Shown here one piece after another: positions 18,336 to 26,557 of a stretch of 64,000 bases of DNA. The stretch covers positions 62,001-126,000 of the forward strand of contig JAUVAX010000002.1 of NCBI GenBank assembly GCA_030591685.1, read 5' to 3'. The notes below the pieces were generated by a model, which saw only the letters and a list, made by a program, of their open reading frames with translations, did no database searches and had not been told where the DNA came from. Both the position numbers and the translations under genes were made by a program. This DNA comes from Pseudobdellovibrionaceae bacterium. Lineage in GTDB: Bacteria; Bdellovibrionota; Bdellovibrionia; Bdellovibrionales; UBA1609. The stretch's first letter is position 1. Each line of letters starts with the position of its first letter.

Positions 18336-18671
18336 CCATGAAAGAGTAAGTTCTTTTTGCTCTCGCCATTTTCGGTGGCGTAAATTTCTTTTTTTGTGTT
18401 TTTCAATTTGTATAATTATTTTTTTTTGGGCCTTTTGAATGGCCGTCAACAAACAATTATTTGTAGACTTAGTCACCGCTGCACTTGCGAGCCCATTGAC
18501 CATGATCCGAACACTGTAGAGACCTCGCTGAGGCTCCGGGTGAATCACTACAAATACGCGGTGGGACTCTTCATTATGCAGGTGAGACTTTATATTGCAG
18601 ATGCTTTTATTGATTTCTTTTTTTAGACGAACAGGGTTGTCAACCCCGTTAATTGTGATTTGATCGTTCAT
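18324..18671 (-). CDS. HPF/YfiA-like (ribosome hibernation fold) small protein
   Basis: 115 residues. The order of elements matches hibernation promoting factor: strand ITINGV, helix LKKEINKSICNIKSHL, strands VFVVIHPEP, YSVRIMVNG and AAVTKS, then helix TAIQKAQKKIIIQIEKHK and a basic tail. HPF proteins bind the 30S decoding region and idle ribosomes. Similarity is at the pattern level, so the fold is inferred, and the long basic tail is unlike standard short HPF. GGAG precedes the ATG. Last gene of a three-gene operon whose first gene looks related. Confidence 0.6.
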   Translation of the reverse strand: MNDQITINGVDNPVRLKKEINKSICNIKSHLHNEESHRVFVVIHPEPQRGLYSVRIMVNGLASAAVTKSTNNCLLTAIQKAQKKIIIQIEKHKKRNLRHRKWREQKELTLSWGLY

Positions 18672-18694
18672 TTAATAGGCTCCTTTTTTATAAA

Positions 18695-19045
18695 TTAATA
18701 ATACTTTTTTAGTTCATTAGATTCATAATCGACGCTCTCGTAGTAGGATTCGAAGGGGAGGGTGGACTCTCTATCATCCTCATCACAGGTGTAGTGATCA
18801 ATTTGTATCACCTTTCGGCCGTCAATATCATCGACTAAATATCCAAAGACATCGATGAGGGACCAGGTGAGGTGCCCTAGGTACCTCGTGGCATCTGTTG
18901 TTAGTAGGGTATACTCCTTTCCATCATTTGTGGTCAAAACGTGGTGAGACTCTAACTGACCATTTGATTGGTAAAAGGGGACAAGCACCCCTTTTATTTT
19001 CATGTAAACATGTGAATCTTTTTTTAATTTTTTTGATGTGTTCAT
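18695..19045 (-). CDS. Small acidic protein of unknown function
   Basis: 116 residues. After a basic start it is rich in beta strands (HVYMKIKGVLVPFY, EYTLLTTDATRYLG, GRKVIQIDHY) with an acidic C terminus (DEDDREST, ESVDYESNE). The strand pattern is like small OB-fold domains, but no family is recognised. GGAGG precedes the ATG. It sits between two HPF-like genes, 23 bp upstream of the next one, so a shared function is likely. Confidence 0.65.
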   Translation of the reverse strand: MNTSKKLKKDSHVYMKIKGVLVPFYQSNGQLESHHVLTTNDGKEYTLLTTDATRYLGHLTWSLIDVFGYLVDDIDGRKVIQIDHYTCDEDDRESTLPFESYYESVDYESNELKKYY

Positions 19046-19121
19046 AGACGGCCTCCGTTATATTTTTAATTAAATAAGTTATAATATTAGTTATGCCTAT
19101 AAATTTAAGTTTTATGATTGA

Positions 19122-19436
19122 TCACGAGATATCTTCTTTAACTTTTAAAGAAAACCTATGATCTCTCCAGGGCTGTAGTTGTTGCTTTATGTTTTTTGTG
19201 AGTGAACTAATGAGGCTCCTAATGTTCCGACCGTTCTCTTGGCATTTAAATACCCCACATGTTGATACAATTTTTACGTTGATTAAAAAAATATTATTTG
19301 GGTTTTTATTTAAATGAATCTTTATATAGGAGTTGCTTGGGGATATGTTCTGTAAATACTCAGCCGCTGAAACAACAGCGTCCTGAAATTGAGAAGATTT
19401 TTTGTCATAACTTAGGTCGCAATTTTTTAAAAACAT
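19122..19436 (-). CDS. Second HPF-like small protein, more degenerate
   Basis: 104 residues. Helix QFQDAVVSAAEYLQNI, strands YIKIHLNKN, IFLINVKIVS and GVFKCQE, then helix IRSLISSLTKNIKQQLQ and HRFSLKV: the same order as the HPF-like gene at 18324, suggesting paralogy. The start has GGAG in CGGAGCCGTCC-ATG. It is the first gene of the operon; 76 bp separate it from the next. Assignment to the hibernation fold is tentative. Confidence 0.5.
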   Translation of the reverse strand: MFLKNCDLSYDKKSSQFQDAVVSAAEYLQNISPSNSYIKIHLNKNPNNIFLINVKIVSTCGVFKCQENGRNIRSLISSLTKNIKQQLQPWRDHRFSLKVKEDIS

Positions 19437-20114
19437 GGACGGCTCCGTTTTTTAATGAATATTTTTTTACCTGAGTTGTTTTCCCTTTTGTTTCCTATTC
19501 GTGTTTTAAGAATGAAGGAGTTATCTAATTATTATTTTTCTGCGGCAATATAATTTTTTAAATTTGTAAATGTTTTCATCGTAAGTGTTTGTTTATACTT
19601 ATGTTTTTGTTAAGCCCCCGTTAAGTTTTTATCAATTAAAAATTAACAAAAGTCATAAGTTATTGAATTATAAAATAAATCTCACTTTTATTATTTATGC
19701 ATAACGTATTGTTATTTAAAATATAAAATTAAATGTATTGCCAGCAACCTTTAATTAAACTTTTGAGTTTGTAGTTTTAGTAAGTACATATTTTTTTAAG
19801 TAGAGCTTCAATTAAAGTTATTTTTATCAGCACAGTAGGTTAGGTTAGGTTAGGTTAGGTTAGGTTAGGTTAGGTTAGGTTAGGTTTGCGCTTTGAGGCT
19901 GCTTATGCAGGACTGACCGCTCACTCTATTGTTAATGTCTAAATTTTAAGTAGATTTTTATTAAACAGTTGCTGAGCACATATTTACTAAGTTCGCTTCA
20001 TAGGGTGTGCCCTTTTTGCATTAACCTTTAGCTATCGCCCAACTATGAGTCGATACTGTTTAAACTTGAGTCACTCGTAGTTAAGTAGATAAAAAATTAT
20101 GTCGATATAAAATT
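19437..20114. other. 678-bp AT-rich intergenic region with (TAGGT)10
   Basis: It contains the pentamer repeat at 19836-19885 and otherwise very AT-rich DNA. I see no convincing gene, no DnaA-box cluster and no RNA gene. AGGG-TGTG-CCCT followed by TTTT near 19998 is only a 4-bp stem. Confidence 0.6.
19836..19885. repeat. Pentanucleotide tandem repeat (TAGGT)10
   Basis: Ten perfect, uninterrupted copies of TAGGT (50 bp), about 230 bp upstream of the first pseudopilin gene and outside any reading frame. Such repeats change length easily by slipped-strand replication. Confidence 0.97.
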
Positions 20115-21077
20115 ATGAATACTCAATGGGGTTTTACTATTAAATCAAACAGAGGTGCTTCACTGATACAGGTCATGATTGCCTCTGCCGTTGCGGGTAT
20201 TGTAAGTTTACTTATTGTCAGTGTGATGCAAAACCTTTTAAAGATGAACAAACAGATTAATGTAAAAACTAATGCTATAATGATTAAGCAATCCATTGTT
20301 TCAATACTCCAAAACTCCGAATCTTGGGAGCACACACTTGATGCAAACACTGTTAAAATGGGTTGTATAAAAAACGGTGTGTCGTGTGCGGCGTATGCTG
20401 ATTTAGATGAGGTAGATCCAGATAAAAGAGAGGGAGAGCTTTTTGTGCTTAAGGACTCTCATAACAACACAGTTAGAGGTTTTACAAGTAATGGTGTGCC
20501 CTGCACAGGTTTCGTAGACCCTACGGCGGGTGCTGACGGTCCCTTGCCCGGAGTAGATAGTTGCCCTTTTGGAGTTGTTTTAAAATTTCTTGCGGACTGC
20601 CCTGACGCTAGTAACTGTATTAAGCCCCTTGTAAAGATCTCAGGATATATTTATTATAACTCTCGTAAACAGAAATTCCCTTATAACCCTGAAAATAATA
20701 AAATTGACTTCATTAGGTCGGGGGATTCAGTGGCTTATATGTGTGCTCAGTTTGGTGGTACTTATAACAGTGCGGCTAAAACATGTGGCGGCGTAGGAAA
20801 CACTGTTGCTGTGGCACCTGTTGTGGCAGCTGGTAATCCGTGCCCTCTTGAGCATGCTTTCTCAGCTGGGAATTCTCCAATTACCATGGTTGATGACGGT
20901 ACGAGGGAGTTTGGAATACGAAGAGGCATAGGTCGTCGACTTGTGAAATGGTATTTGCAAGGTAACAATCTATGGTGTTCTGTAAATAAATCAAGACGTA
21001 AGTTTCACAAGTGTAATAATGGCGTATGGGACTGTGATACGGGAGCAAGCACCTGCTTGACTGTGACGTCGTGTTGA
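20115..21077 (+). CDS. Type IV pilin-like protein (pseudopilin) with Gln at position 5
   Basis: 320 residues. A short basic leader ends in RG before ASLIQVMIASAVAGI, the prepilin-peptidase pattern and first hydrophobic helix of type IV pilin-like proteins. Mature position 5 is Gln, not the usual Glu. After the helix: a conserved SWEHTL, a Cys-containing DxCPFG segment and late cysteines (CxLTVTSC). It shares these blocks with the next gene (a tandem paralogue) and more loosely with 44650-48594. Probably a minor pilin or pseudopilin; the pilus assembly genes are not in the window. Confidence 0.75.
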   Translation: MNTQWGFTIKSNRGASLIQVMIASAVAGIVSLLIVSVMQNLLKMNKQINVKTNAIMIKQSIVSILQNSESWEHTLDANTVKMGCIKNGVSCAAYADLDEVDPDKREGELFVLKDSHNNTVRGFTSNGVPCTGFVDPTAGADGPLPGVDSCPFGVVLKFLADCPDASNCIKPLVKISGYIYYNSRKQKFPYNPENNKIDFIRSGDSVAYMCAQFGGTYNSAAKTCGGVGNTVAVAPVVAAGNPCPLEHAFSAGNSPITMVDDGTREFGIRRGIGRRLVKWYLQGNNLWCSVNKSRRKFHKCNNGVWDCDTGASTCLTVTSC

Positions 21078-21116
21078 TAGGTTGTAAATTTAGTTATTGA
21101 TTAATTTGAGGGGTCG

Positions 21117-21782
21117 ATGGAGCTATTAATTAAATCTAATAAGGGTTTTTCACTGATACAGGTTATGATGTTAGCTTCTGTTGCAGGCATATTAAGTTTT
21201 ATAACAGTTAATATGATGCAAAATAATTTAAAAATAAATAAGCGCCTTAACGCTAAAGTTAGTGCTGGGATGATTAATGCGTCTGTAATTGCCATATTAA
21301 ATAACAGTAAATCATGGGAGAACACACTGAGTGCAAATCAGACAATGACTTGTTTAGAGGATAGTGCGGACTGTAGTAGCTTTGGTGATCTAGCTGAACC
21401 TTTTGAGCTCAGGGATGTTCACGACAATATAGTAAAGGGCTTTACGAGTACTGGGGCAGCATGTACAGGCTTTGTGGGCCCTTCAGTGGTGGGGCCTAAT
21501 GGCCCATTGCCAGGTGTTGACCATTGCCCCTTTGGAGTTGAACTTAAGTTTCTTCCGGATTGTGTAGATGACGCTTGCGAAAACCCTTTAGTTGGGATTA
21601 CGGGGGTTGTTTATTATAACCCCAGTAACAGGTCGTTTTCGTTTAACCCTGAAAAAAATAAAATTGATATTACTCGCACGGCTCTCGGAGGCAGTTTCGC
21701 CCTTCTATGCAATAGGTTTTTAGGAACATACATTCATGCGAGCCAATCATGTACACTGGCTGATATCATTCAACAACCGTAA
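21117..21782 (+). CDS. Type IV pilin-like protein, tandem paralogue of the preceding gene
   Basis: 221 residues. Leader ends KG, then FSLIQVMMLASVAGIL; mature position 5 is again Gln. It shares with the upstream gene SWENTL, GFTSTGAACTGFV, GPLPGVDHCPFGV and a late NPEKNKIDITR block. Shorter C terminus than its neighbour. Start ATG with GAGGGG upstream. 39 bp from the previous gene, so co-transcribed. Confidence 0.75.
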   Translation: MELLIKSNKGFSLIQVMMLASVAGILSFITVNMMQNNLKINKRLNAKVSAGMINASVIAILNNSKSWENTLSANQTMTCLEDSADCSSFGDLAEPFELRDVHDNIVKGFTSTGAACTGFVGPSVVGPNGPLPGVDHCPFGVELKFLPDCVDDACENPLVGITGVVYYNPSNRSFSFNPEKNKIDITRTALGGSFALLCNRFLGTYIHASQSCTLADIIQQP

Positions 21783-22092
21783 TGGTTATGGCACATCTTT
21801 TTCTTATTAAAAACAATTCGCTCTGAGTGCTTAGTAGACCAAAAAAATAAAAAAGTTCGGTATTTTTTTCGATTCATGAAAGCCCCAAATAGGCATGTAG
21901 TTTTTACCTTAAGTTGTAAGCTTGTGGCGCTTAACCTTGTGAAATAAAGTCATGCAGCCCCCGTAGGTCTCTACGGGGTGGTTTTACCTTGGCATATAAC
22001 TTGCTGCTGTGTTTTAGTGCGTACGAGTATTAAATTAATGGGCTTCATAAAAAATTTACTTTATGGGGCATGAACCTTTTGGGGGAGCATAA
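21783..22092. other. 310-bp gap after the pseudopilin pair
   Basis: It contains one clear hairpin (21959-21978) and no convincing gene. Confidence 0.5.
21959..21978 (+). terminator. Perfect 8-bp hairpin, possible terminator
   Basis: CCCCGTAG (21959-21966), loop GTCT, CTACGGGG (21971-21978), followed by TGGTTTT. The T tract is short, so it could also be a regulatory hairpin upstream of the small secreted gene. Confidence 0.5.
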
Positions 22093-22536
22093 ATGCATAA
22101 ACAATTAGTGATGATTTTATCTTTATTAGTTTTCAATACAGCTTTAGCCTCTGTTTCAGAAAAGGGTGTGAAAAGTGAATTGAGTGGTGAGTTAGTCTAT
22201 TATGAGCAATCTGAGAGCTATCTGGTTAAAATTACGGGACTCAGTGCTGAGAGGCTTTATATGGCCGGCTTAAGTCAGCTAGGTGATGTGGAGCCGGAGG
22301 TAATAACTTCAACAGAAAATGGCGTTCGGGCCGAACAATTATTGCGGCAAGTGGCGTTTGGCTCATGGGTGTGTCTTGAGTATTTAAGGCGCTCTTATTT
22401 TAAAAGTGATGAAGAGCGTGAAAAAAGTTTAGCCTCACGAGTTTACGATATGGCTCTAGAATTGGCTAGAAGAGCTAAAAAGCGCTACGTAGTGCCCACA
22501 GGTAAGTATGCCTGCTTAATGTCAACACCCCTTTAA
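22093..22536 (+). CDS. Small secreted protein of unknown function
   Basis: 147 residues. Signal peptide 1-20 (MHKQLVMILSLLVFNTALAS). The mature part has a strand region (GELVYYEQSESYLVKITGL) and a helical end rich in Arg/Lys (LELARRAKKRYV), with two cysteines (VCLEYLR, YACLMS). No family recognised. GGGGGAG precedes the ATG. Likely periplasmic. Confidence 0.65.
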   Translation: MHKQLVMILSLLVFNTALASVSEKGVKSELSGELVYYEQSESYLVKITGLSAERLYMAGLSQLGDVEPEVITSTENGVRAEQLLRQVAFGSWVCLEYLRRSYFKSDEEREKSLASRVYDMALELARRAKKRYVVPTGKYACLMSTPL

Positions 22537-22770
22537 ACGAAGTGTTCAGGGCTCTATTATAATCAGCTCTTAATGGGCACGAGTTAAAGCTTTAAAAACT
22601 CATTTTTTGAGTACTTACCCTTTTAAAGCTCTTAGGTTTAAACCGGGCTGTTTATTTTTGCGGTTTTGTGAAACGGGTGTCTAACAAAAATTGTTACATT
22701 TTAAGTATTCCTTAGTAGGCCACCTCTAATATTGATTTGAGCGGGTACATTACTTGCTTTGACTGTACTT

Positions 22771-24474
22771 ATGAGCCAGATCCTGAATTTTTTAATACCA
22801 ATAAATAATCAATGGTTACCACAAGTTATTATGGTTTTAGCCGTTAGTTTTTTATTTGCTCCTTTGGTCGCTAAAGCGCCTGAGGCGACAAAGAAGCTAT
22901 GTAGAAATATATTTTTATCATTATCCCAATCAAACTCTTATGAAAATGTAAGGCAGCAGCTGTTTAGAGTTCGCCCCCATATTAATGAGCTTCAGGGTGC
23001 AGAGGGTGATATGGTTTTTAACCACCTATTAGAGCCTCAAAAGTTACTTGAAGTTAAGGTGCCAGTATTAATGGACTCTGGCGAGGTAAAGGTATTTCAT
23101 GGGTGGCGGTCGTTACATAGCTCGTATAGAGGTCGCTCGCAAGGCGGGACTCGCTTTAGTAATGACGTTGATAAAGACGAAGTCAGAGCTCTCTCGGTTT
23201 TAATGAGCTTAAAAACAGCAGCAGCAGGTATACCATTTGGAGGAGGCAAAGGGGGGTTAAAGATAAACCCTCGTGATCTTTCTTTAAGAGAGCTAGAGCT
23301 AGCGGCTCGAGGGCTCATGAGTGAGCATTTAAAAGCAGATTCGTTTGCGTTTCACCCTGAAGTAGATGGTACAGCCTCAGACAGGGGGACTAACGGTCAG
23401 ATAATGAACTGGATGCTAGACACCTACTTGCACTATAGGGCGACTCATAACAGTTTGTCAGATAAAAAATTACAAGAGTATGTGAATAAAAATTTTGACC
23501 TTGAGGCTATGTATCGTTTAAAGAAAGTCGGCGAAGCCCCTTTGCTTGAAATTTTTAATGGTCTACGAGGCCAATACAGCATACCTGAGTACGGGGTTAT
23601 TACGAGTAAGAGTATTGAGGACGGTGGCTCCCAGGGGCGCACAGAGGCTACAGGGCTTGGGGTTTATTACTCCATAAGAGAGTCTGTAGATCATTTTTTA
23701 GGATTTAGTAAGCATAAAACAAATCAGCTATCAGATTTAACCTTTGCCATCCAGGGTTTTGGTAACGTGGGCTCTCACGCGGCCCTTTTTATCTCAGAAA
23801 TGGGCGCTGGTAAGGTGACTCAAGTTGTGGAGTATGTAGGTAAAGGTAATCCAAAAGAAGAGTTTATTGTTTTCTCTAACCCCTTAGGGTTACCTGTAAA
23901 AGAAATGTTTGAGCATGCGGTCACTCAAAAGCTGCCTTTGGCGCAATTTAAACACCCTGGAGCTAAAATTTTTAGAACAGACGAATCCGGAGCAAAAAGC
24001 TTGTTTGTCTCAAGTCATGTTGATGTGCTTGTGCCCGCCGCTAAGGAGAATCAAATCACCAGTGACAATGCCTCACAGGTAAAGGCTAAAATAATAGTTG
24101 AAGCCGCTAATGGGCCCACGACCCCTCAAGCGGACCTAATTTTAGAGGAAAAAAAGATAATTGTTGTCCCAGATATACTGGCCAACGCAGGTGGCGTGAG
24201 TGTGAGCTATTTAGAGTCACAGCAAAATGCGAACAACACATTTTTAAAAAAACAAGTTGTGTTTGAGCGTTTAGATAAAATAATGACCAGGGCATTTAAA
24301 AACGTCAGAGATGTTTACGAAAAACACGGTAATATAAGCCTGCGTGATGCGGGTTACATTGATGCTGTTGAAAAACTAATTAAAGCTCGAAACACTCAGG
24401 GTAAGGTGAAGCGCCTTACAGAAGAGCTAGACACTCCAATGAGAACCCTTCATAAAAAACAACTCATAAATTAA
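22771..24474 (+). CDS. Glu/Leu/Phe/Val dehydrogenase family enzyme with N-terminal membrane segment
   Basis: 567 residues from ATG 22771 (an upstream TTG at 22759 is also possible). Family motifs are intact: PFGGGKGGLKINP (substrate-binding Lys), QGRTEATGLGV, FGNVGSHAAL and ANAGGVSVSYLE. NAD(P)-dependent oxidative deamination of glutamate or a related amino acid is expected. Two oddities: an N-terminal extension of about 50 residues with a hydrophobic helix (about 15-33), and about 35 extra residues before the GGSQGRTEAT segment, making it roughly 150 residues longer than standard enzymes. No clear Shine-Dalgarno. Confidence 0.82.
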   Translation: MSQILNFLIPINNQWLPQVIMVLAVSFLFAPLVAKAPEATKKLCRNIFLSLSQSNSYENVRQQLFRVRPHINELQGAEGDMVFNHLLEPQKLLEVKVPVLMDSGEVKVFHGWRSLHSSYRGRSQGGTRFSNDVDKDEVRALSVLMSLKTAAAGIPFGGGKGGLKINPRDLSLRELELAARGLMSEHLKADSFAFHPEVDGTASDRGTNGQIMNWMLDTYLHYRATHNSLSDKKLQEYVNKNFDLEAMYRLKKVGEAPLLEIFNGLRGQYSIPEYGVITSKSIEDGGSQGRTEATGLGVYYSIRESVDHFLGFSKHKTNQLSDLTFAIQGFGNVGSHAALFISEMGAGKVTQVVEYVGKGNPKEEFIVFSNPLGLPVKEMFEHAVTQKLPLAQFKHPGAKIFRTDESGAKSLFVSSHVDVLVPAAKENQITSDNASQVKAKIIVEAANGPTTPQADLILEEKKIIVVPDILANAGGVSVSYLESQQNANNTFLKKQVVFERLDKIMTRAFKNVRDVYEKHGNISLRDAGYIDAVEKLIKARNTQGKVKRLTEELDTPMRTLHKKQLIN

Positions 24475-24603
24475 TAACAAATCCTAGAGTTGGATAAAAA
24501 GAAGTTCTTTCTTCTGTTTTTTTTGAGAAGAAGACTCATAGCTGATTTAGAGCGCCCGACTTAGCCTTTTTGAAATCTAAAAAGTGCATTAGACAGACGA
24601 AGA

Positions 24604-25335
24604 CTACTTTTTTGTCCCTATAAAAATAAGGTGGGGGTCTTTACGGAAAAACCTTTTGAGCTGAGACTTAATCCAAAGCGTGCTAAAAACACGGCCTTCA
24701 TGACGCCAAAAATCAGTTGTTTCACAGTGCAGAGTCTGAAAGGAGTGTTTTTTCATAACTTCAACTAGGGAGTGTTGGTCAAAGCTTCTAACGTGCTGAA
24801 AGCGGTGAAAATACGCTCCACACTCTGCACATAAAACTTTTGCAGAGGTTAGGTTTTCATTATTAGGGGTTGTAACAATCACTCTTCCGCCGGGTTTAAG
24901 TATCCGACATATTTCTGTAAGCGTTGAGCTCAGGTCTGGGTCAAGCAGGTGCTCAATGGTTTCAATAAAAAATAAATTATCAAAGGAGTTTGATTGCAAC
25001 TCAGTTGACGGTAGGCCAGAGAGGGTAACCCCTTTTGTAAAATTACTATATTTAGTGAGCTTACCCTCAACAAGTTCCACAGACTGGGCTGAAAAATCAC
25101 AGATGGTGAGTTTAACTAGTGGTTTTTTAATGAGCTTCTCTGAGAGGTACCCATGTCCAGCCCCAAAATCGAGCACGTCGCCAGAAATAGAGAACTTGTT
25201 ATTAACGTATCTAATGAGGCCAGTGCCAACCTGCTCTGTAAAGTAAGAGCTAGATAAGAAGGGTATTTTTTCAATATTATCCCAAAAAAATTTAATCTTT
25301 TCATGATCCCATTTTATGTCATGAAGTTGAGCCAT
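24604..25335 (-). CDS. SAM-dependent methyltransferase (class I)
   Basis: 243 residues. Motif I LDFGAGHGYLSEKL, then the ICDFS acidic loop, and later LKPGGRVIVTTPNNEN. Class I Rossmann methyltransferase; the substrate cannot be predicted. Cysteines at CAECG in the second half could bind metal. Start ATG 25335 on the minus strand. Confidence 0.8.
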   Translation of the reverse strand: MAQLHDIKWDHEKIKFFWDNIEKIPFLSSSYFTEQVGTGLIRYVNNKFSISGDVLDFGAGHGYLSEKLIKKPLVKLTICDFSAQSVELVEGKLTKYSNFTKGVTLSGLPSTELQSNSFDNLFFIETIEHLLDPDLSSTLTEICRILKPGGRVIVTTPNNENLTSAKVLCAECGAYFHRFQHVRSFDQHSLVEVMKKHSFQTLHCETTDFWRHEGRVFSTLWIKSQLKRFFRKDPHLIFIGTKK

Positions 25336-25394
25336 AGGGCCTCCAAGCTAAAAAATCCATTTAAAGGGGTTTTGACCCCCTACAATGCTCTCAG

Positions 25395-25423
25395 AAAAAA
25401 ACCACCCTGTCAGGTGGTTTTTT
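25395..25423. terminator. Bidirectional-looking terminator
   Basis: AAAACCACC, a 6-base loop, then GGTGGTTTT, with A runs on one side and T runs on the other. It lies in the gap upstream of the methyltransferase and downstream of the lipoprotein gene at 25508. Confidence 0.7.
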
Positions 25424-25444
25424 ACAGACTCAACAAACTAGTGC

Positions 25445-25488
25445 GATATAAAAAATTATGGCTTAGACCCATTGTCACTTATTTTTTT
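25445..25488. repeat. Dispersed intergenic repeat, copy A
   Basis: ATAAAAAATTAT hairpin, then GGCTTAGACCC-ATT-GTCAC and a T tract. It is the most divergent of the four clear copies and lies 20 bp after the 25508 gene stop. Confidence 0.6.
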
Positions 25489-25507
25489 GTTAAGTAAAGG
25501 GCCATAG

Positions 25508-26206
25508 TTAATTAAGAGTGCCCGACACAGAATCTCTAAAACGACCTGAGAAAGTCCCGCCCTCAAAAGCACTGCTCACTGTGCCTGAGTTAATTTTATA
25601 AGCATCTAACGTTACGGCGACGTTTCCAATGGCATCGATAAATGAGGTTTGAGAGCCTGAGTATGTGCAGCTATTAGCTGCGGCAGCGATTGTTAGGGTC
25701 CCCGTCGTGCTTCCGCCAGCAGAGTTGTAGGAGTAATTCATGGAGCATGAGGAGCTATCCCCAGCCACAGCATTCCATGTGGAGTTCAGTACGGCCCCTT
25801 TGGAGCTAGTAAAGCTATTAGCAGGGGTGGCTATCGTTATGGCCGCAGGGAGGGTGACGCTTGATGTATGTGCGGCTTCGTCTACTCTATTTAATGTGAT
25901 CGTTACCGTGTCACCAGCAATGGCTGTAACTGTAGCGCTGTAGGTATAAATCCCAATAATTTGGGATTCTGTCAGTATGGTGGGGGTCCCGCCGTTGACA
26001 CTCACTTCAACGTTGTCACCTGAGGAGAGCTGGATTGACGACCCTCCGATGCCACACCCCACGGTATAGTGAACTGAGATAGAGGCCGAAGCGCCTGTTG
26101 TCGTCGCTGTGTATTGGGCACAAAACCCACTTGTTTTTATATTTGCAGAGTCCGTATTTGCACAACTGATTGCAAATACAGAGAAAAAAAATAAACAAAT
26201 CCTCAT
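25508..26206 (-). CDS. Lipoprotein, Thr/Ser/Ala-rich, unknown function
   Basis: 232 residues from ATG 26206. This internal ATG is preferred over an earlier one at 26269 because AGGGGA lies just upstream and the N terminus becomes a clean lipoprotein signal (MRICLFFFSVFAIS-C). The mature protein is very rich in Thr, Ser, Ala and Gly, with beta-strand repeats (VTITLNR, ITIATP, VTLDAYK) and several Cys. It may be a surface beta-sandwich protein. No family recognised. Confidence 0.7.
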   Translation of the reverse strand: MRICLFFFSVFAISCANTDSANIKTSGFCAQYTATTTGASASISVHYTVGCGIGGSSIQLSSGDNVEVSVNGGTPTILTESQIIGIYTYSATVTAIAGDTVTITLNRVDEAAHTSSVTLPAAITIATPANSFTSSKGAVLNSTWNAVAGDSSSCSMNYSYNSAGGSTTGTLTIAAAANSCTYSGSQTSFIDAIGNVAVTLDAYKINSGTVSSAFEGGTFSGRFRDSVSGTLN

Positions 26207-26557
26207 CACTGCATCCCCTAATCTAAGTGTCTCATTTTGAAACACAATACTAAGCCTCTTACTTAACACTTCGGCATCTTTACTTAAATATTATATCACT
26301 ACTATACTTAAATAAGACTAAAAATCAATATCACCTCTTCACAGGAGGTCTGCAATAAACCATGACCTAGTATCGCTCTCAATACTAAACGACAGGCTTT
26401 TTAATGTTACAGTGACAGCCCGGACCCAGAAAACCAGCGCCACATAAAAAGTTATGATTTAGAGTCTCCGTGCCCCATTTTTATTGAGGGGGTTGAAAGC
26501 AAAGGGGAGCATATATTTTTTAAGTGAATTTGTGGAGCTTAAGCCGACAAAGGATGG
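26207..26557. other. 351-bp gap between lipoprotein and cytochrome genes
   Basis: It contains repeat copy B (26443-26482). No convincing gene or RNA seen. Confidence 0.5.
26443..26482. repeat. Dispersed intergenic repeat, copy B
   Basis: ACATAAAAAGTTAT, then GATTTAGAGTC-TCC-GTGCC and TTTTT. It lies 75 bp after the cytochrome gene stop at 26558. Confidence 0.75.

Noticed and set aside
19437-19835. Replication origin in the AT-rich spacer
   Set aside because: No cluster of DnaA boxes and no dnaA or dnaN genes nearby.
19836-19885. TAGGT repeats as a telomere or CRISPR array
   Set aside because: Pentamer resembles the insect telomere unit, but there are no spacers and it lies inside a bacterial chromosome. 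It is a simple tandem repeat.
25303-25497. 64-residue plus-strand frame
   Set aside because: It crosses the terminator hairpin and repeat copy A, so it is a chance frame.
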